From Candidatus Cloacimonadota bacterium (GTDB taxonomy: Bacteria; Cloacimonadota; Cloacimonadia; Cloacimonadales; TCS61): a stretch of DNA of 34,160 nt. This document shows positions 6,685 through 17,328 of the stretch, piece after piece. Position 1 is the stretch's first letter. Each line of letters begins with the position of its first letter. The DNA lies in contig JAUXIJ010000035.1 in assembly GCA_030621085.1 (NCBI GenBank), forward strand, positions 1-34,160, given 5' to 3'. A program made the translations under genes and the position numbers. The notes under the pieces are model-generated. The model saw only the letters and a list, made by a program, of their open reading frames with translations. It did not search any database and was not told the DNA's origin.

Positions 6685-7440
6685 ATGAGAAAAATAATAA
6701 CGATTGTAAATCAGAAAGGCGGAGTTGGTAAAACCACTACTGCAGTCAACCTGGCATCTGCTCTAGCTATTTATGAAAAGAAAACCCTTTTGCTTGATTT
6801 TGACCCTCAGGGTAATTCTTCTAGTGGTATCGGTTCGGATAAGGTAAGTCCAAACATATATGAAGCTCTCATCGACAAAGTCAAATTGGATGATGTAATT
6901 AAAGAATCTCCCATTTTGGAAAAGCTGTTCATCGTTCCTGCTAATATAGACCTGAGCGGTGCAGAGATCGAACTGGTGAAAGAATATTCCAGAGAATACA
7001 AACTGAAGAATATTTTAGAATCTCTTCAGGATGAGTATGAATATGTTGTAATAGATTGTCCTCCCTCGTTGGGACTTCTCACAGTAAATGCTCTTACCGC
7101 CTGCACCGATGTTATTATTCCTATTCAATGTGAATATTATGCCCTGGAAGGTGTCAGCCAGCTTCTTACCACTATCAGGCTTATCAAGAAAGGTTTGAAT
7201 CCCGATTTGAACATCATGGGAATACTGCTTACAATGTACGATAGAAGGTTGAATCTATCACGGCAGGTAGCCAAAGAAGTACGCAGATATTTCCAGGAGC
7301 AGGTATTCGACTCCATTATTCATAGAAGCGTTAAGCTGAGTGAAGCTCCCAGTTTTGGAAAATCAATTTTTCATTATGACATTAAATCACCGGGCTCTAA
7401 AAGCTATTTGGAATTAGCAAAGGAAGTGATATCACGATGA
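6685..7440 (+). CDS. parA: chromosome partitioning ATPase ParA/Soj
   Basis: Protein of 251 residues, the short chromosomal ParA/Soj type without a DNA-binding N-terminal extension. The deviant Walker [10 protein letters not shown] (residues 11-19, signature K11 and K16), Walker A' ([14 protein letters not shown]) and Walker B ([12 protein letters not shown]) are all intact. It binds non-specific DNA as an ATP dimer and is released by ParB, moving origin regions. It overlaps parB by four bases (ATGA), indicating coupled translation. Together with ParB and the parS site at 18538 it forms a complete segregation system. Confidence 0.97.
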   Translation: MRKIITIVNQKGGVGKTTTAVNLASALAIYEKKTLLLDFDPQGNSSSGIGSDKVSPNIYEALIDKVKLDDVIKESPILEKLFIVPANIDLSGAEIELVKEYSREYKLKNILESLQDEYEYVVIDCPPSLGLLTVNALTACTDVIIPIQCEYYALEGVSQLLTTIRLIKKGLNPDLNIMGILLTMYDRRLNLSRQVAKEVRRYFQEQVFDSIIHRSVKLSEAPSFGKSIFHYDIKSPGSKSYLELAKEVISR

Positions 7441-8285
7441 CAAGATTAGGAAAAGGATTAGAAGCATTAATTAGTTCGGGACCGGAATCAATTGATAAGA
7501 CTACAGGTATTACTACTATTAAGGTGGATCATATCAAGCCAAACAGGTTTCAGCCCCGTAAAAAGTTTAAGCAGGAAAAGCTACAGGAATTGGCAAATTC
7601 CCTGAAAGAAAATGGTATTATACAGCCTATTATTGTAACCAAAAGAGATGAATCACAATTCGAACTGGTAGCAGGACAACGCAGGTTGGAAGCAGCTAAA
7701 TTAGCCGACTTTGACGAAATACCGGTAATAATTCGCAGTGTTTCTCTAAAAGAACAACTCCAGTTTGCTATCATAGAAAATGTGCAGAGAGAAGACCTGA
7801 CAGCTATTGAAGAAGCACAGGCTTACCAGCAATTGAACGAGGAATTTGATCTAACCCATGCCCAGATTTCTGAAATAGTAGGAAAGGATAGAGCAACTAT
7901 CACTAACCTGATAAGATTACTCAAATTAAACGACGAAATCCAAAAAATGATCCTGGACGAAAAACTTTCTCCCGGGCATGCCAGGGCTATCCTACAGGTA
8001 GAAGGTCAATTCCATGAAGATTTTGCGAACCTTATCATACGAAACAATCTTTCTGTTCGTAAAGCAGAAATGGAAGCAAAGCGTATAAAAGAATCCGGCT
8101 TATTTGTTAAACCAAAAGCAGCAATACATATAGCTCCAGAATTAACCCAGCATGAAAAAAAATTGGAAAGCCGCTTTCACACAAAAGTTAAAATTCTTGA
8201 TAAAAACAACAAAGGCAGAATTACATTTTATTACTCAGAAAAACCAGAGCTGGATAAACTTTTAAACCAGTTGGAAAATGAATAA
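7437..8285 (+). CDS. parB: chromosome partitioning protein ParB/Spo0J
   Basis: Protein of 282 residues, normal for chromosomal ParB. The N-terminal ParA-stimulating peptide is basic ([11 protein letters not shown]). The CTP-binding/ParB nuclease-like domain has NRFQPRKKF (36-44), [10 protein letters not shown] (79-88, counterpart of GERRxRA) and ENVQREDL (114-121). The helix-turn-helix at about 140-161 ([19 protein letters not shown]) reads parS. A C-terminal dimerisation domain follows. These parts support a CTP-dependent sliding-clamp ParB. Two candidate target sites lie downstream (18538 and 25078). It overlaps the next gene by eight bases. Confidence 0.97.
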   Translation: MTRLGKGLEALISSGPESIDKTTGITTIKVDHIKPNRFQPRKKFKQEKLQELANSLKENGIIQPIIVTKRDESQFELVAGQRRLEAAKLADFDEIPVIIRSVSLKEQLQFAIIENVQREDLTAIEEAQAYQQLNEEFDLTHAQISEIVGKDRATITNLIRLLKLNDEIQKMILDEKLSPGHARAILQVEGQFHEDFANLIIRNNLSVRKAEMEAKRIKESGLFVKPKAAIHIAPELTQHEKKLESRFHTKVKILDKNNKGRITFYYSEKPELDKLLNQLENE

Positions 8286-8943
8286 AATTCTAATTGCATT
8301 AGTATTGATTTTGCTGATTATTGTGATAATTGTATTACCTAAATATTTCATGCTTCAGAACAAAGTGGAAAAACAACAGCAGGAACTGGATGTTGCTACC
8401 AGATACATTCAGCAATTGAATCAGAAATTGAGATCCATTCCTCAGGAAAAGCTAAGTCAAACAGGTGATCCTGATAAAATACGTGATCTGCTGGACGGTT
8501 ACTTGAAAGAGAAAAGAATTGAAGATAAAATACCTGCACTTGATGAAATATTACAGCAGAAAGATAAAAATAGATTCATCCCCGATCTTATTCCTGTGCA
8601 GGGAAATTTTGCGCTCAGTCAGAAATTCTCTGAGAAGCACAAAGCTGTAGATTTTGCTGCTCCTATCGGTACGGAAGTAGTAGCCTCTGCCGCTGGTGAG
8701 ATCCTTAGTGTTTATTATGATAAATACTTTGGGAATGTAATGATAGTTGATCATCTTAACGAGTATGCTACTCTATATGCACATCTTGCCACGTCTATCT
8801 GTGAAGCAAAAACCTTTGTAGAAAAAGGGGAAACTATTGCTTTGGTAGGAAATACAGGAAACAGCACTGCTCCACACCTGCATTTTGAAATCTTGGTTAA
8901 TGGAGAAAATATCGATCCAGAAAAAATTCTTAATATAAAGTGA
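8278..8943 (+). CDS. membrane-anchored M23 peptidase paired with bactofilin
   Basis: Protein of 221 residues. An N-terminal membrane anchor (about 4-25) is followed by a coiled-coil linker (28-95) and an M23 domain (about 105-218). The zinc ligands H121 and D125 (HKAVD) and H202 are present, with catalytic H169 (LYAHL) and H200 in APHLHFEI, so it should cleave peptidoglycan peptides. It starts inside the end of parB and is seven bases before the bactofilin gene. M23 peptidase-bactofilin neighbours are a known pair in cell-shape control (for example Helicobacter CcmA with Csd proteins). It probably acts locally under bactofilin guidance. It lacks the LysM repeats of the peptidase at 4658. Confidence 0.92.
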   Translation: MNKILIALVLILLIIVIIVLPKYFMLQNKVEKQQQELDVATRYIQQLNQKLRSIPQEKLSQTGDPDKIRDLLDGYLKEKRIEDKIPALDEILQQKDKNRFIPDLIPVQGNFALSQKFSEKHKAVDFAAPIGTEVVASAAGEILSVYYDKYFGNVMIVDHLNEYATLYAHLATSICEAKTFVEKGETIALVGNTGNSTAPHLHFEILVNGENIDPEKILNIK

Positions 8944-8950
8944 GGTAAAT

Positions 8951-9355
8951 ATGGACAGAAACAGAAAAGTCGAACTCTCTACCATCATTGGTAAGGGAAG
9001 TAAAGTGAAAGGTTCTTTATTTGTTGAAGGTGGTGTTCGTGTTGATGGAAAAGTAGAAGGTGTTATAGAATCGAAAGGTTTTGTAACTATTGGTCTATCC
9101 GGGGTAGCCAAGGCAAATGTCAAAGCGAATGAATGTCTGGTTTCCGGTAAAGTAGTGGGCAATATAGTCTGTGATGATGCACTGGAGTTGGATAAAACTG
9201 CCGATCTTACTGGAGATATTATTGCCAAAGTTCTGAAGATCCATACAGGGGCTGTATTCAATGGTAATAGTTCTATGACGTCGGAGATTAAATCATCTTC
9301 TATAAAAAAAATATTCCCGGTAAAGAATGTGGAAGAAACAAAAAATACTGAATAA
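8951..9355 (+). CDS. bactofilin (DUF583 cytoskeletal protein)
   Basis: Bactofilin of 134 residues. A short charged N-terminus is followed by the right-handed beta-helix core with regular G-rich turns (IGKGSKVKGSLFVEGGVRVD, VEGVIESKGFVTIGLSG) from about 12 to 115. A short polar tail follows. These proteins polymerise without nucleotide under the inner membrane and position envelope enzymes. A GAGG stands six bases before the ATG. The last 29 bases overlap the start of the small atpZ-like gene. Confidence 0.93.
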   Translation: MDRNRKVELSTIIGKGSKVKGSLFVEGGVRVDGKVEGVIESKGFVTIGLSGVAKANVKANECLVSGKVVGNIVCDDALELDKTADLTGDIIAKVLKIHTGAVFNGNSSMTSEIKSSSIKKIFPVKNVEETKNTE

Positions 9356-9557
9356 GGAACTACTGAAGCACTTTGGACTGATAACACAATTAGGACTTTC
9401 TGTTATAACATCCATCCTGATTTTCACTTTCGGGTTCATATATCTGGATAGAAAGCTTCATACTGAAGGTAAACTGATAATAATTGGTGTGGTATTAGGA
9501 GTTATTGCAGGTATAATGGCAGCATATAAATTGATTCGAAGATTTTATGAAAAATAA
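9327..9557 (+). CDS. atpZ: AtpZ-like small membrane protein of the ATP synthase operon
   Basis: Protein of 76 residues with two membrane segments (about 18-39 and 48-67) and charged ends, matching the AtpZ/AtpI family of small F1Fo-associated proteins. These are linked to Fo assembly or Mg2+/Ca2+ transport. It begins 29 bases inside the bactofilin gene in another frame. It opens the ATP synthase block, followed by an AtpI-like gene. The family assignment rests on position, size and the membrane pattern. Confidence 0.75.
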   Translation: MWKKQKILNKELLKHFGLITQLGLSVITSILIFTFGFIYLDRKLHTEGKLIIIGVVLGVIAGIMAAYKLIRRFYEK

Positions 9558-9573
9558 ACACTGTTAAATAATC

Positions 9574-9951
9574 GTGGAAAACAAAAAATATATTAAACGA
9601 ATTCTGGTCATTATTCTCTTGACAAACATACCTGCAGCTCTGACTTTGCCGTTGTTTTTCAGGGAAGCCCTGGGTTGGATTTTGGGCTCAGCAGCCAGTG
9701 CAATAAATTTTATCTGGCTGGCTCATAATGTGAAAATGAGCTTAGTTTTGCAGCCTACGAAATCTAAACTGAACGCTGTGAAAGGAACTTACCTACGATT
9801 ATTGTTCCTTTTGATTTATTCGGTTCTGATCTTGAATTTTATTAAACCGAATATTATAAGTTTTGGTTTAAGTCTGCTGGCAGTTCAGATGGCAATATAT
9901 CTGAATGAGTTCGTAAAGAACTTGAAGAAAAGCAGCTTTTTCAGAGGATAA
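9574..9951 (+). CDS. atpI: AtpI-like protein (ATP synthase I chain)
   Basis: Protein of 125 residues with four predicted membrane segments, as expected for AtpI (ATP synthase I chain), which helps assemble the c-ring. The start is GTG at 9574; no strong ribosome site is evident. The stop is one base before atpB. Sequence similarity to AtpI is weak by eye, so the name relies on topology and the position directly before atpB. Confidence 0.7.
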   Translation: MENKKYIKRILVIILLTNIPAALTLPLFFREALGWILGSAASAINFIWLAHNVKMSLVLQPTKSKLNAVKGTYLRLLFLLIYSVLILNFIKPNIISFGLSLLAVQMAIYLNEFVKNLKKSSFFRG

Positions 9952-9952
9952 A

Positions 9953-10876
9953 ATGGCGAAGAAAAAAAGCCCGATGTTAAAAATTATTTTGATATTCTTC
10001 ATTGTCGAAGTTGTCTTGGTTTTCTTGTCCGGAAATTTCAGTAAGCAACTTGAGATCGGCTTTGAACACGGAAAATTTCGTATCAGACATGTAGAAACAG
10101 AGTATAACCTACAGGAAAAAATAACTGAAGAATTCCAGATAGATGAATATTACAGCCAACATGGTAAAACACCTGAAATTTATGGCAGCAAAAAACTTTA
10201 TAATTTATTTAAATTCCTTTCTAAATTTGGAACTGTTCCATTTACTCCTATGGGAACATTTCAACTTTTGCGAATGATCCTGATCGTAGATATTGTGCTT
10301 CTTCTCATGGCTCTTTTTATCAGGAAAAGTCTGGCTCGCCGTCCTGCAAAATCGCAAATTATTTTTGAATTAGTATATACTTCTCTGGAAGAATTTGTTA
10401 CTGAAACCTTGGGCAAAGACAAAGTAAATTATACACCATATATTGTTACTCTTTTCATCTTTATCTGGGTATGCAATATGATCGGCATGATACCGATACC
10501 GGGATTTATGGAACCTACAAGGAATTTAAATGTACCGTTGGGTCTCGGCTTTATGGTCGTTATTGTTGTACACTTCACGGCAATAAAAATGAAGGGTGCC
10601 TGGAAACACATTCAGAATTATATTAATCCAGTAAAAAATCCTTTATGCCTTTTGGATATTGTGGGAGAAGCATCTAAAGTTGTTTCGATCTCTTTTCGTC
10701 TTTTTGGAAATATTCTGGGAGGAGCCATCATTATACTGGTGGTATCATCTCTGGTGAGTTTTGTCGTCTTACCGATAGGTTTGACTTTATTCTTTGGAGT
10801 ATTTGTAGGAACGATACAGGCATTTGTATTTACAATGCTGGCATTAACATATATTGGCGTGGAAATAGCGGAGTAA
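9953..10876 (+). CDS. atpB: F1Fo ATP synthase subunit a
   Basis: Subunit a, 307 residues, the stator half of the ion channel. The essential arginine is R249 in ISFRLFGNILGG. Conserved PYIVTLFIFIWVCNMIGMIP (about 162-181) and the last helix with Q and E (IQAFVFTMLALTYIGVEIAE) are present. The N-terminus is longer than in E. coli: an extra hydrophobic segment (8-26) followed by about 65 polar residues before the first core helix (about 104-122). This could be a signal sequence or anchor plus a periplasmic loop. It lies one base after atpI and three before the first c-subunit gene. Confidence 0.97.
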   Translation: MAKKKSPMLKIILIFFIVEVVLVFLSGNFSKQLEIGFEHGKFRIRHVETEYNLQEKITEEFQIDEYYSQHGKTPEIYGSKKLYNLFKFLSKFGTVPFTPMGTFQLLRMILIVDIVLLLMALFIRKSLARRPAKSQIIFELVYTSLEEFVTETLGKDKVNYTPYIVTLFIFIWVCNMIGMIPIPGFMEPTRNLNVPLGLGFMVVIVVHFTAIKMKGAWKHIQNYINPVKNPLCLLDIVGEASKVVSISFRLFGNILGGAIIILVVSSLVSFVVLPIGLTLFFGVFVGTIQAFVFTMLALTYIGVEIAE

Positions 10877-10879
10877 TCA

Positions 10880-11632
10880 ATGGCATTTTCGGTCGAGCAT
10901 ATTCAAATTGCAGCATATTTAGGAGCAGGAATCTGCGTAGGTATCGGTGCTGTTACCACGGGAATAGGATCCGGCATTATTGCAGGAGAGGGTGCTTATG
11001 GAATCGTTAAGCAACCCAAGGCAAATGAGCAAATATTCCGAACAATGCTGATAGGTCAGGCCGCAGCTCAAACTGCTGGTATTTTTGCCCTTGTAATTTC
11101 GATGCTGCTTATTTACGGCAGATCAGATGCTCCTGAAGGTGGGTGGTTTAGAGCTGCTGCATATTTAGCTGCGGGACTTGCGATGGGACTGGGTTCTGTA
11201 GGTCCGTCTCTAGGTGCAGGATATTCTGGTGGTCAAGCCTGTAAATCAGTTGCAAGAATGCCTAAACACGGTAATGCGATTATGGGGAATATGCTTATTG
11301 GGCAGGCTCTTTCGCAAACTTCTGCTATTTTTGCGTTGGTTGTTGCTTTCTTGCTTATGTATTCCATACCCAATCAACCAGCAGACATATCAATGGGTAG
11401 GATCATTGTTAAATCGGTTGCCTTAATTGCATCAGGATTATCAATCGGCTTTGGAACGCTGGGCCCAGGAACAGGCATTGGTTATGTAGCAGGAAAAGCC
11501 AGTGATATGATGGGAAGATTTCCAAATGAAAAATCCAAGATAATGAGAACAATGTTTTTAGGTGCAGCTGTTTCGGAATCAACAGCGATCTATTCACTGG
11601 TAGTATCATTTTTATTAATTTTTGCATTATAA
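10880..11632 (+). CDS. atpE: triple-hairpin c-type rotor subunit with a single carboxylate
   Basis: Protein of 250 residues made of three tandem c-subunit hairpins (about 8-80, 90-162 and 174-250), six membrane helices. The ion-binding glutamate of each second helix is Gln in hairpin 1 (GQAAAQTAG, Q64) and in hairpin 2 (GQALSQTSA, Q146). It is Glu only in hairpin 3 (AAVSESTAIY, E233), which keeps the Na+-type Ser-Thr-x-x-Tyr (S234, T235, Y238). The position-32 counterparts are S31, A113 and I200. Multi-hairpin c subunits with fewer carboxylates are typical of V-type rotors and of the Acetobacterium woodii F/V hybrid ring (two hairpins, one site). A normal c subunit follows 24 bases downstream, so the ring is probably mixed. 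GGAG precedes the ATG. Confidence 0.95.
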   Translation: MAFSVEHIQIAAYLGAGICVGIGAVTTGIGSGIIAGEGAYGIVKQPKANEQIFRTMLIGQAAAQTAGIFALVISMLLIYGRSDAPEGGWFRAAAYLAAGLAMGLGSVGPSLGAGYSGGQACKSVARMPKHGNAIMGNMLIGQALSQTSAIFALVVAFLLMYSIPNQPADISMGRIIVKSVALIASGLSIGFGTLGPGTGIGYVAGKASDMMGRFPNEKSKIMRTMFLGAAVSESTAIYSLVVSFLLIFAL

Positions 11633-11656
11633 TTTATATAATTAATTGGAGGAATC

Positions 11657-11908
11657 ATGAATTTAACTTTAGCACAAGGAATCGTGAAAGCTTCTGCACT
11701 TCTGGGTGCCGGGCTGTGTATGGGAATGGGTGCTCTGGGACCCGGAGTAGGTGAAGGTTTTGTAGCAGGAAAAGCCTGCGAAGGTATTGCTCGCTCTCCC
11801 GAGAATGCAAGCCTTATCACCAGAACAATGCTTGTGGGTCAGGCTGTATCTGAATCTACAGGTATTTATTCTCTGGTTATCGCTCTTCTGTTAATATTCT
11901 CTACGTAA
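11657..11908 (+). CDS. atpE: single-hairpin c subunit, Na+-type two-carboxylate motif
   Basis: Standard c subunit of 83 residues with two helices. The ion-site glutamate E66 lies in GQAVSESTGIYSLV, followed by S67, T68 and Y71, the Na+ signature known from the Ilyobacter and Fusobacterium rings. The first helix has E33 in GPGVGEGF, where Ilyobacter has Gln. The resulting pair of carboxylates matches the Fusobacterium nucleatum type. The polar loop RSPENA links the helices. A strong GGAGG lies before the ATG, suggesting high expression as expected for the major ring subunit. Ion choice is inferred from residues, not shown. Confidence 0.96.
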   Translation: MNLTLAQGIVKASALLGAGLCMGMGALGPGVGEGFVAGKACEGIARSPENASLITRTMLVGQAVSESTGIYSLVIALLLIFST

Positions 11909-11971
11909 AAGAAGGCAAAAAAGGAAGGAAATAAAAACTTACTTCCAAACGAACATTAAACTGGAGATTTT

Positions 11972-12454
11972 ATGATAAGTATAAATTATGCTTTCATTCT
12001 GGTGATATTGAATTTTGTTCTGTTACTTATTATTTTAAATAAAATTCTTTATAAACCTATTAAAAAATTTTTGATAGAGCGTCAGAAAAAGATAGCTTCC
12101 GACATAGATAATGCAGAAGCTTCCAGACAGGATGCTGAAAAGCTTGTTCAGAAAAAAGAAAACGAACTAAAAGCATCGGCAGAAGATGTTAGGAAAATGA
12201 AAAAAGCTGCCAAACGAGATGCTGAAAGTCAGGCAGTAGATATCGTGAAAAACGCTAAAGATCAAGAAAAGAAAATTCTGAAGGATACAGAAGAACAACT
12301 GGTTCACGAAAAAGATAAAGTGATGAAAGAGATCGAGGGTGAACTTACAGGAATAGTTACCAATCTCTCTGCGAAGTTCCTTTCTGAAAAGATGGATAAT
12401 AAAAACGACCAGAATCTGATAAAGAAAATGCTTACTGAAAGAGAGGATAGGTGA
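11972..12454 (+). CDS. atpF: F1Fo ATP synthase subunit b
   Basis: Subunit b, 160 residues, the peripheral stalk. One N-terminal membrane helix (about 5-27) is followed by the conserved basic KPIKKFL region and a long charged heptad-like coiled coil to about residue 150. Only one b gene is seen, so a homodimer is expected. A GGAG lies before the ATG. It overlaps atpH by four bases (GTGA). The 63-base gap after the single-hairpin c gene is the longest in the atp block. Confidence 0.93.
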   Translation: MISINYAFILVILNFVLLLIILNKILYKPIKKFLIERQKKIASDIDNAEASRQDAEKLVQKKENELKASAEDVRKMKKAAKRDAESQAVDIVKNAKDQEKKILKDTEEQLVHEKDKVMKEIEGELTGIVTNLSAKFLSEKMDNKNDQNLIKKMLTEREDR

Positions 12455-12984
12455 GAAACAAGCTTATTGCTCAACGCTACAGCAAAGCAATAATTCTGAA
12501 TATGGAAGACGAAGCGCTGGACTTCCTTCTTGAAGATATTAATTCTTTAAAAGTAATTTTTTCTCAAGATCTTTCTTTGATAAAATTTTTTGATTCATTT
12601 TTATATCCTCTTAAAAAACGTGAAAATTTAGCACTGGACGTAGCTGAGAAACTTAATAATAAAAATATCTGGAAAAATCTTTTTCGGATATTGATAAAAA
12701 AACATAGATTTACGATCATACCGGATATTCTTATTGATTTGGAAGAAAGAATTCTCGATAGTAGAAATCAGATCAAAGTATCACTGAGAATAGCGCACGA
12801 ACAAACCGATAACATTCTGAACGACATAGCAGAAGTGATCAAAAATATTCTAAAAAAGAATGTGGTACTGAATATTGAAATCGATCCTGAAATTATCGGG
12901 GGATTTATAGCTCAAACAAATTCCTTATTAATCGATGGATCTATCAAAAATAATTTAGTTAGATTAATTAGAATTAAAAAATAA
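12451..12984 (+). CDS. atpH: F1Fo ATP synthase subunit delta
   Basis: Subunit delta (OSCP), 177 residues, normal length. It joins the F1 head to the b stalk. The family N-terminus is [21 protein letters not shown], and the C-terminal part has the conserved [20 protein letters not shown]. The start is GTG and overlaps the atpF stop codon, which indicates translational coupling. It is eleven bases before atpA. Confidence 0.93.
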   Translation: MRNKLIAQRYSKAIILNMEDEALDFLLEDINSLKVIFSQDLSLIKFFDSFLYPLKKRENLALDVAEKLNNKNIWKNLFRILIKKHRFTIIPDILIDLEERILDSRNQIKVSLRIAHEQTDNILNDIAEVIKNILKKNVVLNIEIDPEIIGGFIAQTNSLLIDGSIKNNLVRLIRIKK

Positions 12985-12995
12985 ATGAGGTCAGT

Positions 12996-14495
12996 ATGAA
13001 AATACAACCAGATGAAATAAGTACAATATTAAAAGAGAAGATCAATAATTTTAAGTTTGAGATCGATATTGCTGAAACCGGAAAAGTAGTACAGGTTGGT
13101 GATGGAATTGCCCGTATTTATGGGATGGATAATGTAATGGCAGGAGAAATGGTCGAATTTCCCGGTGGTGTTGTAGGTATGGCTTTGAACCTGGAAGAAG
13201 ATAATGTAGGATGCATTATTTTTGGTGAAACCAGGAAGATAAAAGAAGGTGATATCGCTAAAAGAACCAAGAAAATTCTTCAAGTTCCGGTAGGTGAAGC
13301 AATGCTGGGGCGTGTGATGAATTCACTTGGACAACCCATAGATGGCAAAGGTGAGATCAAAGCTAAAGAGTACAAACCCATTGAAAGAAAAGCCCTGGGT
13401 GTTATCCAAAGGCAACCTGTAAAAGAACCCTTGCAAACAGGGCTGAAAGCCATTGATTCTATGATACCGATTGGCAGAGGGCAGAGAGAACTTATTATTG
13501 GTGACCGTCAGACAGGAAAAACAGCTATTGCGATCGACACGATAATAAACCAGAAAGATACTGATGTGATCTGTATTTATGTTGCGATTGGACAGAAAAA
13601 ATCTTCTGTAGCAAAAATTGTGAAAACATTGGAATATCACGGAGCGATGGATTATACTATTATTGTTATGGCATCTGCTTCCGAATCAGCTTCACTGCAG
13701 TATCTGGCACCTTATGCAGGGTGTACGATGGGTGAGTATTTCAGGGATATTGGCAAACATGCACTCATCATTTATGATGACCTTTCCAAACATGCTGTTT
13801 CCTACCGTGAATTATCACTTCTTCTAAGAAGACCTCCCGGTCGTGAAGCCTATCCCGGTGATGTTTTCTATTTGCATTCGCGTCTTTTAGAGAGAGCTTC
13901 CAAACTAAATGAAGAACTGGGCGGTGGTTCTCTAACAGCACTCCCGATTATTGAAACACAGGCTGACGACCTCACAGCCTATATTCCTACAAATGTTATT
14001 TCGATTACAGACGGACAGATATTTCTGAACAGTCGTTTATTCTATTCGGGAGTAAGACCTGCTATCAATGCCGGACTTTCGGTGTCTCGTGTAGGTGGAA
14101 GTGCTCAGATAAAAGCAATGAGAAGCGTTATAGGCCAATTACGTGTGGATTTGGCTCAATATGCTGAACTGGAAGCTTTTGCTAAGTTCGGTTCTGAATT
14201 GGATAAAGCTACCCAGGCACAACTTATCAGAGGTGAGAGGTTAGTCGAAATACTCAAACAGGGGCAATACCAACCTCTTTCTGTAGCAAAACAGATATTT
14301 ATTATCTTCATGGCAAATGAAGGCTTCCTAGATAAAATTCCTGTAGAAGAAATTCAGAAAGTTGAGGAAGAGCTTTTTTCTACACTGGATTCTGAATATA
14401 AAGAATTCATGAGGACCCTTATTAAAGATAAAATTACAGATGAAACAAAAAATGCTATGAGAAAAATTTGTGAAAAAGTTTTGGCTAAATTTTAA
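12996..14495 (+). CDS. atpA: F1 ATP synthase subunit alpha
   Basis: Alpha subunit, 499 residues, normal length. The N-terminal beta-barrel (about 25-95) carries the usual [10 protein letters not shown]. The nucleotide-binding domain has a Walker A GDRQTGKT (169-176). Further hallmarks are [45 protein letters not shown] and the signature [17 protein letters not shown]. These non-catalytic sites alternate with beta in the F1 head. GAGG precedes the ATG. Confidence 0.99.
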   Translation: MKIQPDEISTILKEKINNFKFEIDIAETGKVVQVGDGIARIYGMDNVMAGEMVEFPGGVVGMALNLEEDNVGCIIFGETRKIKEGDIAKRTKKILQVPVGEAMLGRVMNSLGQPIDGKGEIKAKEYKPIERKALGVIQRQPVKEPLQTGLKAIDSMIPIGRGQRELIIGDRQTGKTAIAIDTIINQKDTDVICIYVAIGQKKSSVAKIVKTLEYHGAMDYTIIVMASASESASLQYLAPYAGCTMGEYFRDIGKHALIIYDDLSKHAVSYRELSLLLRRPPGREAYPGDVFYLHSRLLERASKLNEELGGGSLTALPIIETQADDLTAYIPTNVISITDGQIFLNSRLFYSGVRPAINAGLSVSRVGGSAQIKAMRSVIGQLRVDLAQYAELEAFAKFGSELDKATQAQLIRGERLVEILKQGQYQPLSVAKQIFIIFMANEGFLDKIPVEEIQKVEEELFSTLDSEYKEFMRTLIKDKITDETKNAMRKICEKVLAKF

Positions 14496-14504
14496 GGAAA
14501 ATAA

Positions 14505-15359
14505 ATGGCAACACTGAAAGAAATTAAGCTACGAATTGAAAGCGTTAAAAATACCAGGCATATAACCAATGCCATGAAAATGGTAGCTGCTTCCAAGTTG
14601 CGACGAGCTCAGGAAAACATCCTGCAGGCAAGACCTTATGCAGATCACATTAATGATATGTTAAAAACGATAAAACTTAAAAACACAACTACATCCCATC
14701 TTCTTTTAACAGATATTTCAGGAGAAGGAAAAACAGCACTTATTATAGTAACTTCAGATAGAGGATTATGCGGTTCTTTCAATTCACAAATAATAAGAAA
14801 AGCACAATTGTATATTAAAAAGAATTCTAATGTAGATATTATCTGCATTGGAAAAAAGGGTTTTGGTTTTTTTAAAACACACTCAAAAAAGGTCATTGAT
14901 TCTTATATAAACCTGTTCAATGAAATGGATTTTTCGGTCTCCAAAGATGTGGCAGAGAAAATTCTAAATTTATATCTACAGGAAAATTATATAAAAATTG
15001 ATGTTTTATATAACGAATTTAAATCTGCAATACAGCAGGATATAATTGTGAAGCAGCTACTACCGATCAATCCCATCGAATCTGAAAACATATTAAAACT
15101 GGATTTTTTATATGAGCCGGATGAAGATACAATCATCGAAGAGCTTGGTAGAAAATATATTCATGTAGATATCTGGAGAATAATGCTGGAATCTTCTGCT
15201 GCTGAACAAGGTGCCAGAATGACAGCAATGGATTCTGCCACCGATAATGCAGCCGATATGATCGATAATCTTACTTTGTTCTATAATCGAGCACGTCAGG
15301 CTATGATAACTAAAGAAATCATCGAAATTGCTTCCGGAGCTGAAGCAATTCAACAATAA
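14505..15359 (+). CDS. atpG: F1 ATP synthase subunit gamma
   Basis: Gamma subunit, 284 residues, the central rotor shaft. The N-terminal helix (IKLRIESVKNTRHITNAMKM, VAASKLRRAQ) and the C-terminal helix (ARMTAMDSATDNAADMIDNL) are strongly conserved and form the coiled coil inside F1. The middle domain has the expected SDRGLCGSFN. Nine bases separate it from atpA. No cysteine-bearing redox insert is seen. Confidence 0.98.
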   Translation: MATLKEIKLRIESVKNTRHITNAMKMVAASKLRRAQENILQARPYADHINDMLKTIKLKNTTTSHLLLTDISGEGKTALIIVTSDRGLCGSFNSQIIRKAQLYIKKNSNVDIICIGKKGFGFFKTHSKKVIDSYINLFNEMDFSVSKDVAEKILNLYLQENYIKIDVLYNEFKSAIQQDIIVKQLLPINPIESENILKLDFLYEPDEDTIIEELGRKYIHVDIWRIMLESSAAEQGARMTAMDSATDNAADMIDNLTLFYNRARQAMITKEIIEIASGAEAIQQ

Positions 15360-15379
15360 AATATTGAGTTAGATTATAA

Positions 15380-16894
<1,515 letters not shown>

Positions 16895-16903
16895 GTATAG
16901 AAA

Positions 16904-17302
16904 ATGGATAAATTGCATTTAGAAATAATTCAACCTACGAAAATAAAGATCCGAGATGATTATGACCACATCATCGTTCCTGGTGTAGATGGAGATTTTG
17001 GCGTAGATCTAAACCATACACCTTTCATAACAAAGATCAGACCCGGAATACTACAGCTTTATAAAGGAAAAAAAATTGATAAATATGCCATACATGATGG
17101 ATTTGTCACGGTCGAGAATAACATTATAATAATTGTTTGTGACATAATAGAAAACGAGAATGAAATTAAATATAAAAGAGCTGAGGATTCAAAAAACAGA
17201 GCAGAGAAAAGAACTAAAAGTTCCGGAAAAGACATTGATTTCAGAAGGGCAGAACTTTCTCTGAAAAGAGCTTTGGTTCGGCTTCAACTTTCAGTAAAAT
17301 AG
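16904..17302 (+). CDS. atpC: F1 ATP synthase subunit epsilon
   Basis: Epsilon subunit, 132 residues. The N-terminal beta-sandwich (about 1-85: LHLEIIQPTK, VPGVDGDFGVDLNHTPF) is typical. The C-terminal helical pair (about 90-132, RRAELSLKRALVRLQ) is the inhibitory part. It ends the atp block; the gene order atpB-E-E-F-H-A-G-D-C is complete for F1Fo. A 26-base gap leads to the lipoprotein gene. Confidence 0.95.
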   Translation: MDKLHLEIIQPTKIKIRDDYDHIIVPGVDGDFGVDLNHTPFITKIRPGILQLYKGKKIDKYAIHDGFVTVENNIIIIVCDIIENENEIKYKRAEDSKNRAEKRTKSSGKDIDFRRAELSLKRALVRLQLSVK

Positions 17303-17328
17303 TTGATGATATTGATTATTCATTTTTT

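Noticed and set aside
10880..11632. Triple c-subunit frame as an assembly artefact or fused separate genes
   Set aside because: The three repeats differ in sequence throughout and have distinct linkers, so they are not a collapsed or copied read error.
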